15,809 bases of DNA from Candidatus Zhuqueibacterota bacterium 4484_87 (lineage in GTDB: Bacteria; Zhuqueibacterota; Zhuqueibacteria; Thermofontimicrobiales; Thermofontimicrobiaceae), in NCBI GenBank assembly GCA_002085355.1, contig NATN01000088.1, forward strand, positions 1 through 15,809, read 5' to 3'. A program made the translations under genes and the position numbers. The notes under the pieces are model-generated. The model was not told the DNA's origin. It saw only the letters and a program-made list of their open reading frames with translations, and did no database searches. This document shows, piece after piece, positions 1 through 7,130 of this stretch (within the stretch, counting starts at the first letter, position 1; every line of letters starts with the position of its first letter).

Positions 1-1
1 G

Positions 2-307
2 ATCGATAAAATTTATTTTTGCCCCCACAGTCTGGCGGAAAATTGTCCCTGCCGCAAGCCAAACACCGGTTTGGTCATGCGCGCGAAAGAGGAGTTGAAC
101 ATCGACTTGAAAAACAGTTTTTTCATCGGCGACTCGCCCTGGGACATTGAAACCGGCAAAAACAGCGGCATGCGCACGATCTGGATCAGAAACGACCGAA
201 CTGCGGATCCCGAGACCTGGGATGTAAAGCCAGACTTCATCGTCAATGATTTGCTCGAAGCAGCGGAATTAGTGCTCCGTTTGGAGCGGGAGAAAAGTGA
301 ATTTTGA
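2..307 (+). CDS. gmhB: D-glycero-beta-D-manno-heptose 1,7-bisphosphate 7-phosphatase, 3' part only
   Basis: This is the C-terminal part of a HAD-superfamily phosphatase; the reading frame is open from base 2 and the 5' end lies outside the window. The visible part has the GmhB-type zinc loop (CPH, then CPC about 8 residues on) followed at once by RKP, whose Lys is the HAD motif III lysine. It then has the motif IV acidic patch GDSPWDIETG. The nucleophile Asp of motif I is in the missing part. In the family the enzyme removes the C7 phosphate of heptose bisphosphate in the cytoplasm, on the way to ADP-heptose for the LPS inner core. The stop codon overlaps the TTG start of rfaE2 by three bases (TTGA), and the two genes catalyse successive steps. 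A histidinol-phosphatase-like HAD is the alternative, but the zinc loop and the neighbour favour GmhB. Confidence 0.88.
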   Translation: MDKIYFCPHSLAENCPCRKPNTGLVMRAKEELNIDLKNSFFIGDSPWDIETGKNSGMRTIWIRNDRTADPETWDVKPDFIVNDLLEAAELVLRLEREKSEF

Positions 308-798
308 AAGAAATCTCCAAACTTCTTTCTTTGAACGAATTGCTTATTCTCAAGAGAAGCTGGTCAAAATCCGGGAAAAAAGTCGTCTGGACTAACGGTT
401 GTTTTGACATTATGCACGCCGGTCATGTGAACTATTTGCAGCAGGCAAAGAACTTCGGCGATATTTTAGTCGTTGGCATGAACAGCGATCAATCGGTTCG
501 CGCGCTCAAAGGTACGGGAAGGCCTATATGCAACGAACGTCATCGGGCGCAGGTGCTCGTTGCACTGGAATGCGTTGATTTCGTCATTGTTTTTGACGAA
601 AAAAGTCCGGTAAAAATCATCGAACAATTTCAGCCAGATGTTTATGTCAAGGGCGGCGATTACACCATTGACACAATTGACCAGGTTGAACGACGTGTTG
701 TCGAGGGATATGGCGGTAAAATTGTGTTATTGCCAGAGGAGCCCGGGATTTCCACAACATTGATTATTGAGAAAATACAGAAAATAGCACCGCATTGA
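304..798 (+). CDS. rfaE2: D-glycero-beta-D-manno-heptose 1-phosphate adenylyltransferase
   Basis: A 164-residue cytidylyltransferase-fold protein matching the stand-alone C-terminal domain of HldE/RfaE. It has TNGCFD at about residues 30-35, the nucleotide-binding HxGH motif as HAGH at 38-41, a VKGGDY segment and the C-terminal ISTT. It transfers AMP from ATP to heptose 1-phosphate to give ADP-heptose, the LPS core precursor. The kinase domain of the fused E. coli HldE is absent, so a separate heptose kinase (RfaE1/HldA) is expected elsewhere. The start is a TTG embedded in the stop of gmhB, which implies translational coupling; no ATG lies nearby in frame. The length is normal for the single-domain form. 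Identification of the fold and family is secure, and substrate choice is supported by gmhB next door. Confidence 0.93.
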   Translation: MKEISKLLSLNELLILKRSWSKSGKKVVWTNGCFDIMHAGHVNYLQQAKNFGDILVVGMNSDQSVRALKGTGRPICNERHRAQVLVALECVDFVIVFDEKSPVKIIEQFQPDVYVKGGDYTIDTIDQVERRVVEGYGGKIVLLPEEPGISTTLIIEKIQKIAPH

Positions 799-836
799 AT
801 TTATGGCTATTTTTGATATGTGCATTTTGCTGAAAA

Positions 837-1592
837 ATGAAAAACTCCATTGAAATGACGAATTTGACTCCATTAACTGATCGTTTTCGAACGGTGGCAG
901 AAAAAGAAAAATATGTGATTGATCTTTTTAGCAAAATCGATCATAACTATGATCCGATGAATCGGCTCATGTCGCTGGGTAGGGATTTGAGCTGGCGTCG
1001 CAAAGCTGTTCGGCTTGCTAATTTCTCAAGAGAAGGACTTTTGCTGGACGTCGCAGCCGGAACAGGAGATTTAACATTGTCTGCATTTCGTCAATTCCCT
1101 GAAGCTCACATTGTGGGAATTGATTTTTGTTTGCCGCTGTTGAAAATCGCAACAGAAAAAATTTCCCGCACTAATAAAAAATTTAAAGTGGCTTGGGTTA
1201 TGGGAAATGGATTGAGGTTACCATTTCCAGATAATTCAGTTGACGGCGTAATGACTGCTTTTTCTTTGAGAAACGTGGCAGATGTGCGAGGTTTTTTTGA
1301 GGAATTTTATCGTGTAACACGCCCCGGCGGAAAAGTTGTCTCCCTGGAAATGGTACGCCCTGTTCATTCGCTGCAAAAAATTATTTTTTCTATCCATCAG
1401 AAAACAATGGTCCCTGCTGTGGGAAAATTATTTTCAGCGTATCCTGATGCTTATTCTTATTTGCCGTTATCCATTGAAAATTTTTATTCGGCGAACGAAT
1501 TAGTGAAAGAAATTTCTGCTGCTGGTTGGAAAAATGTTCGCTTCAAATCCATGATGTTCGGATTTGTCGCTGCCCATGTGGCGGAAAAATAA
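837..1592 (+). CDS. ubiE: Demethylmenaquinone methyltransferase (UbiE/MenG family)
   Basis: A 251-residue class I SAM-dependent methyltransferase. Near the N-terminus it has the UbiE signature YDPMNRLMSLG and W at about residues 38-53. SAM motif I is LLLDVAAGTGDL at about 68-79, followed by SLRNVAD and a PGGK segment, and it ends in the family-typical GFVAAHVAEK. The family methylates demethylmenaquinone (or the ubiquinone precursor) at the membrane surface. With no ubiquinone genes in sight, menaquinone is the likelier product, and that pool would feed the quinol-dependent NO reductase downstream. ATG 837 is taken as the start; ATG 855 is in frame and possible, and neither has a good Shine-Dalgarno. 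The gene follows rfaE2 by 38 bases on the same strand, so it is probably cotranscribed. Confidence 0.93.
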   Translation: MKNSIEMTNLTPLTDRFRTVAEKEKYVIDLFSKIDHNYDPMNRLMSLGRDLSWRRKAVRLANFSREGLLLDVAAGTGDLTLSAFRQFPEAHIVGIDFCLPLLKIATEKISRTNKKFKVAWVMGNGLRLPFPDNSVDGVMTAFSLRNVADVRGFFEEFYRVTRPGGKVVSLEMVRPVHSLQKIIFSIHQKTMVPAVGKLFSAYPDAYSYLPLSIENFYSANELVKEISAAGWKNVRFKSMMFGFVAAHVAEK

Positions 1593-1659
1593 TTGATGAC
1601 ATTTTGTAAAATAAAAATATTTTTGAATAACAAATTTTAAACGCATACGAGGAAACACC

Positions 1660-2925
1660 ATGACAACCTGGATGATCATTCTTTTAGTCGCATACATTCT
1701 TATCGTCCTGTTTACTTATTTTTTGAAATACCTGAATTTGAAATATCTCAAAAAACACGGCCACGAGATCCCGAAACCATTCGAGGGATTAATTGACGGC
1801 GAGTTGTTGAAGAAAACAAGCGATTACACTTTTGAACACAGTCGGTTCGGCTATCTGGAATCTATTTTTGACAATATTGTATTGATTATTTTCCTTTTTG
1901 GCGGGCTGCTCGCCTGGTACGCAAACTGGATTTCGGCCTTAAATTTGCCATTTATTTTGGAAGGCATTGTTTTTTTCCTTCTGTTGACCCTGATTTCAAG
2001 TTTTCTGGACATCCCCTTCGATCTTTATTCCACTTTTAAAATTGAAAACAAATTTGGCTTTAATACCACCACGCCCAAAATCTGGATCATGGATTTTATT
2101 AAATCGATTATTATTTCTGCTATTTTGCTGGCAATAATGGGCGGCGTTGGCTTCTGGATCATTCAGGCGAGTCCGAATTACTGGTGGCTGTTCGTGTGGG
2201 CGTTTTTTCTTATTTTCAGTTTATTTTTGATGTATATTTCGCCTTACGTCATCGAACCGTTATTTAACAAATTTACACCAATTTCCGAAGAATATAAATC
2301 ACTGGAAGAAAAAATCACGGATCTTCTGGCAAAAGTCGGCATTCGCGTCACACGAGTTTTTCAGATGGACGCTTCCAAACGCAGCAAACACACAAACGCA
2401 TACTTCACGGGCATTGGGAAAACCAAACGCATTATCCTTTATGACACTTTACTGGAAAAAATGGATGAAGATGAAATTTTGGGTGTGCTGGCGCACGAAG
2501 CGGGACATTGGAAAAAGAAGCATCTACTGAAAATGATCGTTATCTCGGAAGTGATAGGATTTATCGGAATTTACATTTCATTTCGTATCTTGCAAACCGA
2601 TTGGCTGACGCAAATTTTTGCTATGGAAAATGACTCGTTTTTTGCAAAATTGGTCATTCTGGGTTTCATCGGTAGTCTGATCTCGTTTCCGTTCACTCCG
2701 ATTGGCACTTATTTTTCTCGAAAACATGAACGCGAAGCCGATCAAATGGCAGTATCGCTCACAGGGAAATCTGACGGGCTGGTCAGCGCATTGATTAAAT
2801 TATCGAAAGACAATTTATCAAATTTGCACCCGCATCCGTTCTACGCAAAATTTTATTATTCACATCCGCCGATTGTGGAACGAATCAAAATGCTTAAATC
2901 CATGAAGCCGGAAAAAATCGATTGA
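1660..2925 (+). CDS. M48-family membrane zinc protease, Ste24/CAAX-protease type
   Basis: A 421-residue integral membrane metalloprotease. Several hydrophobic segments (about 4-25, 70-95, 100-115, 145-168, 175-195) precede a catalytic domain with HEAGH at 279-283 (two zinc His and the catalytic Glu). The third zinc ligand is probably E357 in HEREAD. Two more membrane segments (about 290-310 and 330-350) follow the HEAGH motif. Length and layout match Ste24p/ZMPSTE24-like M48A enzymes rather than the shorter HtpX. In eukaryotes these trim prenylated CAAX proteins. Bacteria lack that substrate, and the bacterial forms are generally thought to act in membrane protein quality control. The start is ATG 1660 behind an AGGA Shine-Dalgarno. 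It sits 67 bases after ubiE and 31 before the acyltransferase, consistent with one envelope and lipid transcription unit. Confidence 0.92.
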   Translation: MTTWMIILLVAYILIVLFTYFLKYLNLKYLKKHGHEIPKPFEGLIDGELLKKTSDYTFEHSRFGYLESIFDNIVLIIFLFGGLLAWYANWISALNLPFILEGIVFFLLLTLISSFLDIPFDLYSTFKIENKFGFNTTTPKIWIMDFIKSIIISAILLAIMGGVGFWIIQASPNYWWLFVWAFFLIFSLFLMYISPYVIEPLFNKFTPISEEYKSLEEKITDLLAKVGIRVTRVFQMDASKRSKHTNAYFTGIGKTKRIILYDTLLEKMDEDEILGVLAHEAGHWKKKHLLKMIVISEVIGFIGIYISFRILQTDWLTQIFAMENDSFFAKLVILGFIGSLISFPFTPIGTYFSRKHEREADQMAVSLTGKSDGLVSALIKLSKDNLSNLHPHPFYAKFYYSHPPIVERIKMLKSMKPEKID

Positions 2926-2956
2926 ATTTTAGGATCAAAAAAAACAAAAGGGTAAA

Positions 2957-3745
2957 ATGAAGATGAAACAACTGGAGTTTGAAAATTCTGTTTACCGGAC
3001 AAAACCTAAGAAAATTTCTCTTTTCTCCAAACTTTTTCCTTCGCTTACTTTTTACAGTGACTTTCTCGCGATAGTTTTCAAGTCAAGCAAACTGGCCAAA
3101 AAAGGGGAATATGACAATGAAGCCTGGGTAGAAGCCAGTTACAAAGTGCTTCGTGCTTTAGAGAAAAAAGGAGCTATCTTTGAAATCACCGGCATTGAAC
3201 ATCTCCAAAAATTAGATTCTCCGTGCGTCATCATCGGGAATCACATGAGTATGATGGAAACCATCGTCATGGCGAGCATCGTGCAGCCGATTTTGGACGT
3301 TACTTTTATTGTTAAACAAGGTTTGCTTGATTATCCGGTATTCAAATACATCATGCGATCACGCGATCCGATAGCTGTCACCAGAACGAATCCGAGACAG
3401 GATTTGAAAGCAGTGTTGGAAGGCGGACTCGAAAGGATTCAAAAGGGAATTTCCATCATTGTTTTTCCACAGACAACGCGTACAACTAATTTTGATCCGA
3501 AACAGTTCAGTACCATCGGCGTCAAACTGGCACAGAAAGCTGATGTTCCGATCATCCCGCTAGCGCTGAAAACAGATGCCTGGGGAAATGGAAAATGGCT
3601 TAAGGATTTTGGCAAAATCGACCCGACAAAAAAAGTAAAATTCGCTTTCGGCGCACCAATTCCCGCCAAACAAAAAGGCAGCGAAGCCCATGAGGCAGTA
3701 AAGGATTTCATCATTTCCAAGTTGAAAGAATGGGAAAAAGAATAA
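2957..3745 (+). CDS. PlsC-like lysophospholipid acyltransferase with HX4E motif
   Basis: A 262-residue acyltransferase of the PlsC/LPLAT superfamily, which moves acyl groups onto lysophospholipids or related acceptors at the inner membrane. The catalytic block is GNHMSMME at residues 94-101, where the usual HX4D is HX4E (H96, E101). The second block, normally FPEGTRS, reads FPQTTRT at 170-176. A third conserved stretch, VPIIPLALKTDAWGNG, surrounds residues 197-212. The changes at two key positions look like subfamily traits rather than decay, because the surrounding sequence is well kept and the frame is intact. From memory such HX4E/FPQTTR forms exist in other bacteria; the acceptor is unknown to me. 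There is no clear signal peptide; hydrophobic stretches at about 22-42 may hold it to the membrane. It is the last gene of the left-hand run. Confidence 0.85.
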   Translation: MKMKQLEFENSVYRTKPKKISLFSKLFPSLTFYSDFLAIVFKSSKLAKKGEYDNEAWVEASYKVLRALEKKGAIFEITGIEHLQKLDSPCVIIGNHMSMMETIVMASIVQPILDVTFIVKQGLLDYPVFKYIMRSRDPIAVTRTNPRQDLKAVLEGGLERIQKGISIIVFPQTTRTTNFDPKQFSTIGVKLAQKADVPIIPLALKTDAWGNGKWLKDFGKIDPTKKVKFAFGAPIPAKQKGSEAHEAVKDFIISKLKEWEKE

Positions 3746-3871
3746 TAAATTCTGACAGATCAGAGACATTATGAAATGATCTGCCACGCCAAAGCAGGGA
3801 AACACTTCAATTATTTGGGAATATAGAGGTTACCAATATTGCATTCTCTCTATTTTAATTCAAGATTTCTG

Positions 3872-3926
3872 ATTTACCTTGATTTTCGACCATGAAGTTG
3901 GCATATTTACCCTGATTATTGACCAT
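3872..3926. repeat. Two 22-base direct repeats, 33-base period
   Basis: Bases 3872-3893 and 3905-3926 share ATTTACCYTGATT and GACCAT and agree at 19 of 22 positions by eye, with starts 33 bases apart. Only two copies are present, so this is not a CRISPR array. They could be binding sites, a small duplication, or remnants of a mobile element end. Confidence 0.55.
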
Positions 3927-3933
3927 ATTTTTG

Positions 3934-3982
3934 GTTTCGAGTTTCGGGTTTGTCGTTTCGAATCTCAGGGTTGTGGTTTTGA
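3934..3982. repeat. Degenerate 7-base tandem repeat (GTTTCGA-like)
   Basis: Four consecutive 7-base units read GTTTCGA, GTTTCGG, GTTTGTC and GTTTCGA (3934-3961). Three looser units follow to 3982, the last being GTTTTGA. The exact 7-base spacing is visible in the sequence; the role is unknown. It lies just right of the 22-base repeat pair. Confidence 0.5.
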
Positions 3983-4239
3983 AATGGTCAGGTTAGGCGA
4001 TTTGTCATAAGATATTAAATAATGGTGAAAATCTCCACAGAAAAAACGTGAAACGGTCGTGCTTTCAAAAATTTCCTGAATAAAAAGACAATACTTCTCC
4101 AAGGCACCTTTTGCTTCATGGTGCTAAACAGGTTGAGAAAACTGGACAGCGCGAGATGAAAAATATTCTATTTACCGATCACCAACGATAGCTTGTATAG
4201 ATCAATCATACACTTTTTTTTAAAGCAGTAATAGTCATC

Positions 4240-4272
4240 AAAAAAGCCCTCCAAAAAATAGAGGGCTTTTTC
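4240..4272 (-). terminator. Rho-independent terminator of the nitric oxide reductase gene
   Basis: A perfect 11-base inverted repeat (AAAAAGCCCTC at 4241-4251, GAGGGCTTTTT at 4261-4271) has a 9-base loop. On the minus strand the stem is followed by a T-run, and it lies about 55 bases after the stop of the NO reductase gene. The plus-strand side also ends in T's, so it can work in both directions. Confidence 0.9.
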
Positions 4273-4326
4273 AAATAATTCTGGCAAAATTTGAAAACAA
4301 AAGATGCAACTTTATTACTCAAATTC

Positions 4327-6543
4327 CTATGCTTTCTTTTTTGCAAAAAATGTTTTTTGGGTGATGTCCAGAAAAACAATGACGGCACCCAAAATCATCA
4401 TGCTGTCAGGGATAAGCCTGATCCACATCCAGAAGCTCATTGAGCCCAGTGCTTCTCGGCTGCGAGCTGCGAAATATCCCAGATCAGAAGCGATTTTCGC
4501 CTGATGGAATCCGATGATGAGATTTGGTATGGCAAAAAGCACCACGCCAATAGTCACCAGCCAGAATCCCCAGCGGCTAATTTTATCGTCCCAAGCCAAG
4601 CCCTTTGCCATCGCATTGGATCTGGCTACAATATAAATGAAAGCCAGAGAAATAAATCCGAACGCTCCGAGAAGGGCAACGTGGCCATGTGGCATAATCA
4701 GATAGGTACCGTGAGCGTAATAATCAACCTGAGGCGTATTAATCACCATTCCCAGAAAACCAGCGCCAAACCAATTCAGCGCCGCGGAACCGGTCAACCA
4801 GAGGAAAGGTGTCTTGAAAACGAAATTTCCGTCCGCGTTGACGCTCTTGTACTGTTTCCAGGCCTCAACCATCAGAATGACTAATGGTAACGGTTCCAGA
4901 GAGGAGAAAACACTGCCTACTGTGATCCAGTACTGATCTGCGCCCTGCCACCAGTAATGATGTCCCACACCAAGCACGCCGGAAACCATCACCAAAAACA
5001 GCTCGAACAGCATGACGCGTTCAGCGACTTTGCGGGAAACCAAGCCCAGCGTAACAGTGAGATAAGCCAGTACACCAGCAGCAAAAAGCTCAAAAGTAAG
5101 CTCAACCCACAGATGAACGACCCACCAGCGATAGTAATCGTCCAGAGTATAATTAGGCATAATTTTATGGACAGGCGCCATGCCTGCCATGTACAACGTT
5201 GCAATTCCAAACGCAGACCAAATGATGGTACCAACGAGAATGTTATTGTCTTTTGCTTTACGAATGGTAAAAAATACCATCATAAACCATAAAACCAGCC
5301 CGACAACTAATCCAATATCCCAGACTCGTCCGAGATTCAGGTATTCGCGTCCCTCGTTGCCCAGCCAGAACCACACATCGCGCATCTGGCCCGTAGCGCC
5401 GAGATAAATACCGACCAAGCCACCGGCTCCGACAATAAGCAAAGCAGCCCAGAGCACATCAACGAGCCAGGGAATTCTCAAATCTTTTTTAGCTACCAGC
5501 GGCGCAATGAATAAACCACCAACCAACCAGCCAATGGTCACCCAGATAATTGCAATGTTGATGTGCATTGCACGCATTACATTAAATGGAAGTATCTTCT
5601 GTGAAATGATGAAATTTTCACCGGGAACAGTTGCAATATGCGCCAAATATCCCCCCAGAAAAACCTGAATCACAAAAAATAGGGATACTACTGGAAGATA
5701 CTTCAACAGTTTGGTTTGCGATGGAAATAGTTTGGTCACAGTGAGGGGAGATTCCAATTCTGCTGTGTTCTCTTTTTTGATGAGATATTCATAGAGGACA
5801 TAGAAAACCACAATGGTCAAAGTCCACAACAAAAGTAGCTGAGCAAGTGACCAAAAAATATTATTCCAATTGGAATTTTGGTCAACTAACGGCTCCGCAG
5901 GCCAATCATTTGACCAGGTACGGTCGGTTCCGGTACGATTGGAAGAGGCGACCAGTTGTGTCCAGTCCACAAAAGCAGCAATTTTTTCTGCTTCATCAGG
6001 CTGGATGACGCCGCCGGTGAACCCATAATCAGGATTTCCGTTAACGAGAAAATCCTTTAAATATGCGACATTAGCTTTGTATGCCTGCGCTGATCCTTTT
6101 GTATAAACAACGGTTCCGTCTGTAAGATGAGTTTTCTCCCGAAAATCGATTTTGACTCGTGCTTTGACAGCTCCCAACTGTTCAGGCGTAAGCGCAGTTT
6201 TTGTAGTGTCATACATTTCCCAGGCATAATATTCATAAAGAGATTCCGCGCGTTTGTGGAAAAAAGAAGTGGAGAAATCTGGTCCCAGATAAGCTCCCAT
6301 GCCCAATAAAGTGCCATAATCCATAAGATCAAACTGCTGAAAATAGGCTTTGCCCGCTACTATATCATCGTAAGTATAAAGCGTCTCTCCGTCTTCAGCT
6401 ACGACGTTTTGCGGTATCGGGGGAACTTCTTTCACCATATTAGCCGAGTAATAAATAAGAATCACGACCATAAATATGGTGATGAACCAGAAAGAGGCGT
6501 ATAACCCCTTTTTACTCAAAAAACGATCCAAAAATGAGTCCAT
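4327..6543 (-). CDS. norB: Quinol-dependent nitric oxide reductase (qNor, single subunit)
   Basis: A 738-residue haem-copper oxidase-superfamily protein that reduces 2 NO to N2O with electrons from membrane quinol. It has an N-terminal membrane helix (about 12-34) and a periplasmic domain (about 40-225) with the qNor hallmark SNRTGTDRTWSNDWP at 201-215. The NorB core of about a dozen helices follows. Likely ligands by motif are H327 and H621 (low-spin haem b), H619 (haem b3), and H477, H528 and H529 (non-haem iron). The NOR-specific glutamates E481 and E485 (HLWVE..FE) and E550 (SLEPLPL) are all kept, so the enzyme looks catalytically complete. No CxxCH haem c site exists, which separates it from the cytochrome c-dependent NorBC type. 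ATG 6543 follows a strong AAGGAGGG. The Rrf2 regulator lies 112 bases upstream on the same strand, and a hairpin terminator follows. norZ is a synonym. Confidence 0.96.
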   Translation of the reverse strand: MDSFLDRFLSKKGLYASFWFITIFMVVILIYYSANMVKEVPPIPQNVVAEDGETLYTYDDIVAGKAYFQQFDLMDYGTLLGMGAYLGPDFSTSFFHKRAESLYEYYAWEMYDTTKTALTPEQLGAVKARVKIDFREKTHLTDGTVVYTKGSAQAYKANVAYLKDFLVNGNPDYGFTGGVIQPDEAEKIAAFVDWTQLVASSNRTGTDRTWSNDWPAEPLVDQNSNWNNIFWSLAQLLLLWTLTIVVFYVLYEYLIKKENTAELESPLTVTKLFPSQTKLLKYLPVVSLFFVIQVFLGGYLAHIATVPGENFIISQKILPFNVMRAMHINIAIIWVTIGWLVGGLFIAPLVAKKDLRIPWLVDVLWAALLIVGAGGLVGIYLGATGQMRDVWFWLGNEGREYLNLGRVWDIGLVVGLVLWFMMVFFTIRKAKDNNILVGTIIWSAFGIATLYMAGMAPVHKIMPNYTLDDYYRWWVVHLWVELTFELFAAGVLAYLTVTLGLVSRKVAERVMLFELFLVMVSGVLGVGHHYWWQGADQYWITVGSVFSSLEPLPLVILMVEAWKQYKSVNADGNFVFKTPFLWLTGSAALNWFGAGFLGMVINTPQVDYYAHGTYLIMPHGHVALLGAFGFISLAFIYIVARSNAMAKGLAWDDKISRWGFWLVTIGVVLFAIPNLIIGFHQAKIASDLGYFAARSREALGSMSFWMWIRLIPDSMMILGAVIVFLDITQKTFFAKKKA

Positions 6544-6655
6544 AGACCCTCCTTAAAAAAAGTTAACAATTAAGTTGGACATCAATGTTGCAGCCCTTTT
6601 TTAGAATTGATATTTTTTAATTTCTATCTGAAAGTAGCATATTAATTTAAAAAAT
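6544..6655 (-). promoter_or_regulatory. Leader of the NO reductase gene with strong RBS and possible operator
   Basis: The 112 bases between the regulator stop and the reductase start are very AT-rich. On the minus strand an AAGGAGGG ribosome binding site lies at 6547-6554, just before ATG 6543. An imperfect dyad GATA-N4-TTAA-N4-TATC spans 6609-6628 and could be an operator for the adjacent Rrf2 protein. I see no FNR-type TTGAT-N4-ATCAA box. The RBS is clear; the operator is a guess. Confidence 0.45.
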
Positions 6656-7069
6656 TCAAAATCTGATATTCGGATCTTCTGTTAAATCAGCCAGCGAAGT
6701 TGAGAAAAGCATTTGCTTTATCGCCTGGCGGTGTTTTATCCAAAATTTGTGCATGGAACAGGGATTGTTATCGTTGCATTCGGAAAATCCTAGGATACAA
6801 CGGTCGTAATCGTCCAATCCCTCTACTACTTCAATTATCTGATACAAAAAAATTTCTGTCAATTTACCTTTTATTTGATAACCACCCTGCTTACCGAGCA
6901 CGGCTTCAACAAATCCGGCAGTTGCCAATTTGCCCATGAGACGGCCTAAATATTTATAGGGAATATTCAGTCTTTGGTGTAATTGATTGACCGAAAACCG
7001 TCGGTCTTTATTATTTGCCAAAAAAACCATTACGCGTATGGCATGTTCCGTCGTTCGGGAAAACCTCAT
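6656..7069 (-). CDS. Rrf2-family [Fe-S] transcriptional regulator, NsrR-like
   Basis: A 137-residue winged-helix regulator. The N-terminus (MRFSRTTEHAIRVMVFLA) is the Rrf2 start, a helix-turn-helix lies at about 26-50, and the wing contains GKQGGY at 59-64. Three cysteines at 91, 98 and 104 (C-X6-C-X5-C, ending CSMH) match the Fe-S cluster triad of IscR and NsrR. Placement directly before a nitric oxide reductase on the same strand makes an NO-sensing repressor the best reading: NO would damage the cluster and release the reductase promoter. It could instead be an IscR- or RsrR-like sensor, since Rrf2 subtypes are hard to tell apart by eye. A modest GAAGG-type ribosome binding site precedes ATG 7069. 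Its own promoter must lie in the short region toward 7130. Confidence 0.92.
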   Translation of the reverse strand: MRFSRTTEHAIRVMVFLANNKDRRFSVNQLHQRLNIPYKYLGRLMGKLATAGFVEAVLGKQGGYQIKGKLTEIFLYQIIEVVEGLDDYDRCILGFSECNDNNPCSMHKFWIKHRQAIKQMLFSTSLADLTEDPNIRF

Positions 7070-7130
7070 ATTCTACCTTCATGTAGTATTTAATTCTGAA
7101 AATTAGATGCGCAACGTATAAAAAAGTTCC
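7070..7130. promoter_or_regulatory. Divergent intergenic region, probable regulator promoter
   Basis: Only 61 bases separate the start of the Rrf2 gene (minus) from the first possible codon of the CsgG-like gene (plus). A CTAC-N6-GTAG dyad sits at 7073-7086, immediately before the Rrf2 start and overlapping its ribosome binding site, and is a candidate autoregulatory operator. No good -10/-35 pair stands out on either strand, and the plus-strand gene has no Shine-Dalgarno. Confidence 0.35.

Larger units (their letters stand above)
3746..4239. other. Intergenic stretch without a convincing gene, degenerate repeats
   Basis: This gap of about 490 bases lies between the end of the acyltransferase gene and the terminator of the nitric oxide reductase gene. 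I see no ORF with a ribosome binding site or a recognisable product. It holds a 7-base-pair inverted repeat (3756-3762 with 3777-3783) without a T-run, a pair of 22-base direct repeats, and a run of 7-base units, listed separately. A GCACC/GGTGC pair (4104-4108 with 4120-4124) is too weak to call. The content looks like decayed or non-coding DNA and may mark one edge of the nor module. Confidence 0.6.

Noticed and set aside
3756..3783. Inverted repeat CAGATCA/TGATCTG as a terminator for the acyltransferase run
   Set aside because: The 14-base loop and lack of a T-run make it a poor rho-independent terminator.
3872..3926. CRISPR array
   Set aside because: Only two repeat copies, an 11-base spacer, and no cas gene in the window.
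4015..4119. Minus-strand 34-codon ORF starting MKQKVPWRS, reminiscent of a transposase N-terminus
   Set aside because: No ribosome binding site, very short, and I could not match it to any family with confidence.
4206..4388. Minus-strand 60-codon ORF across the nor terminator
   Set aside because: It overlaps the terminator hairpin and the 3' end of the reductase gene in another frame; it is a shadow frame.
4504..5407. Plus-strand ORFs antisense to the NO reductase gene
   Set aside because: Low-complexity products unlike any family, fully inside a well-supported gene on the other strand.
4327..6543. Cytochrome c-dependent NorB or a cytochrome oxidase
   Set aside because: The long N-terminal periplasmic domain with the NDWP motif and the NOR glutamates (HLWVE, SLEPLP) indicate qNor; no CxxCH or separate NorC is present.
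6544..6655. FNR/NnrR box before norB
   Set aside because: TTGAT and ATCAA half-sites occur but in the wrong relative orientation and spacing for a TTGAT-N4-ATCAA site.
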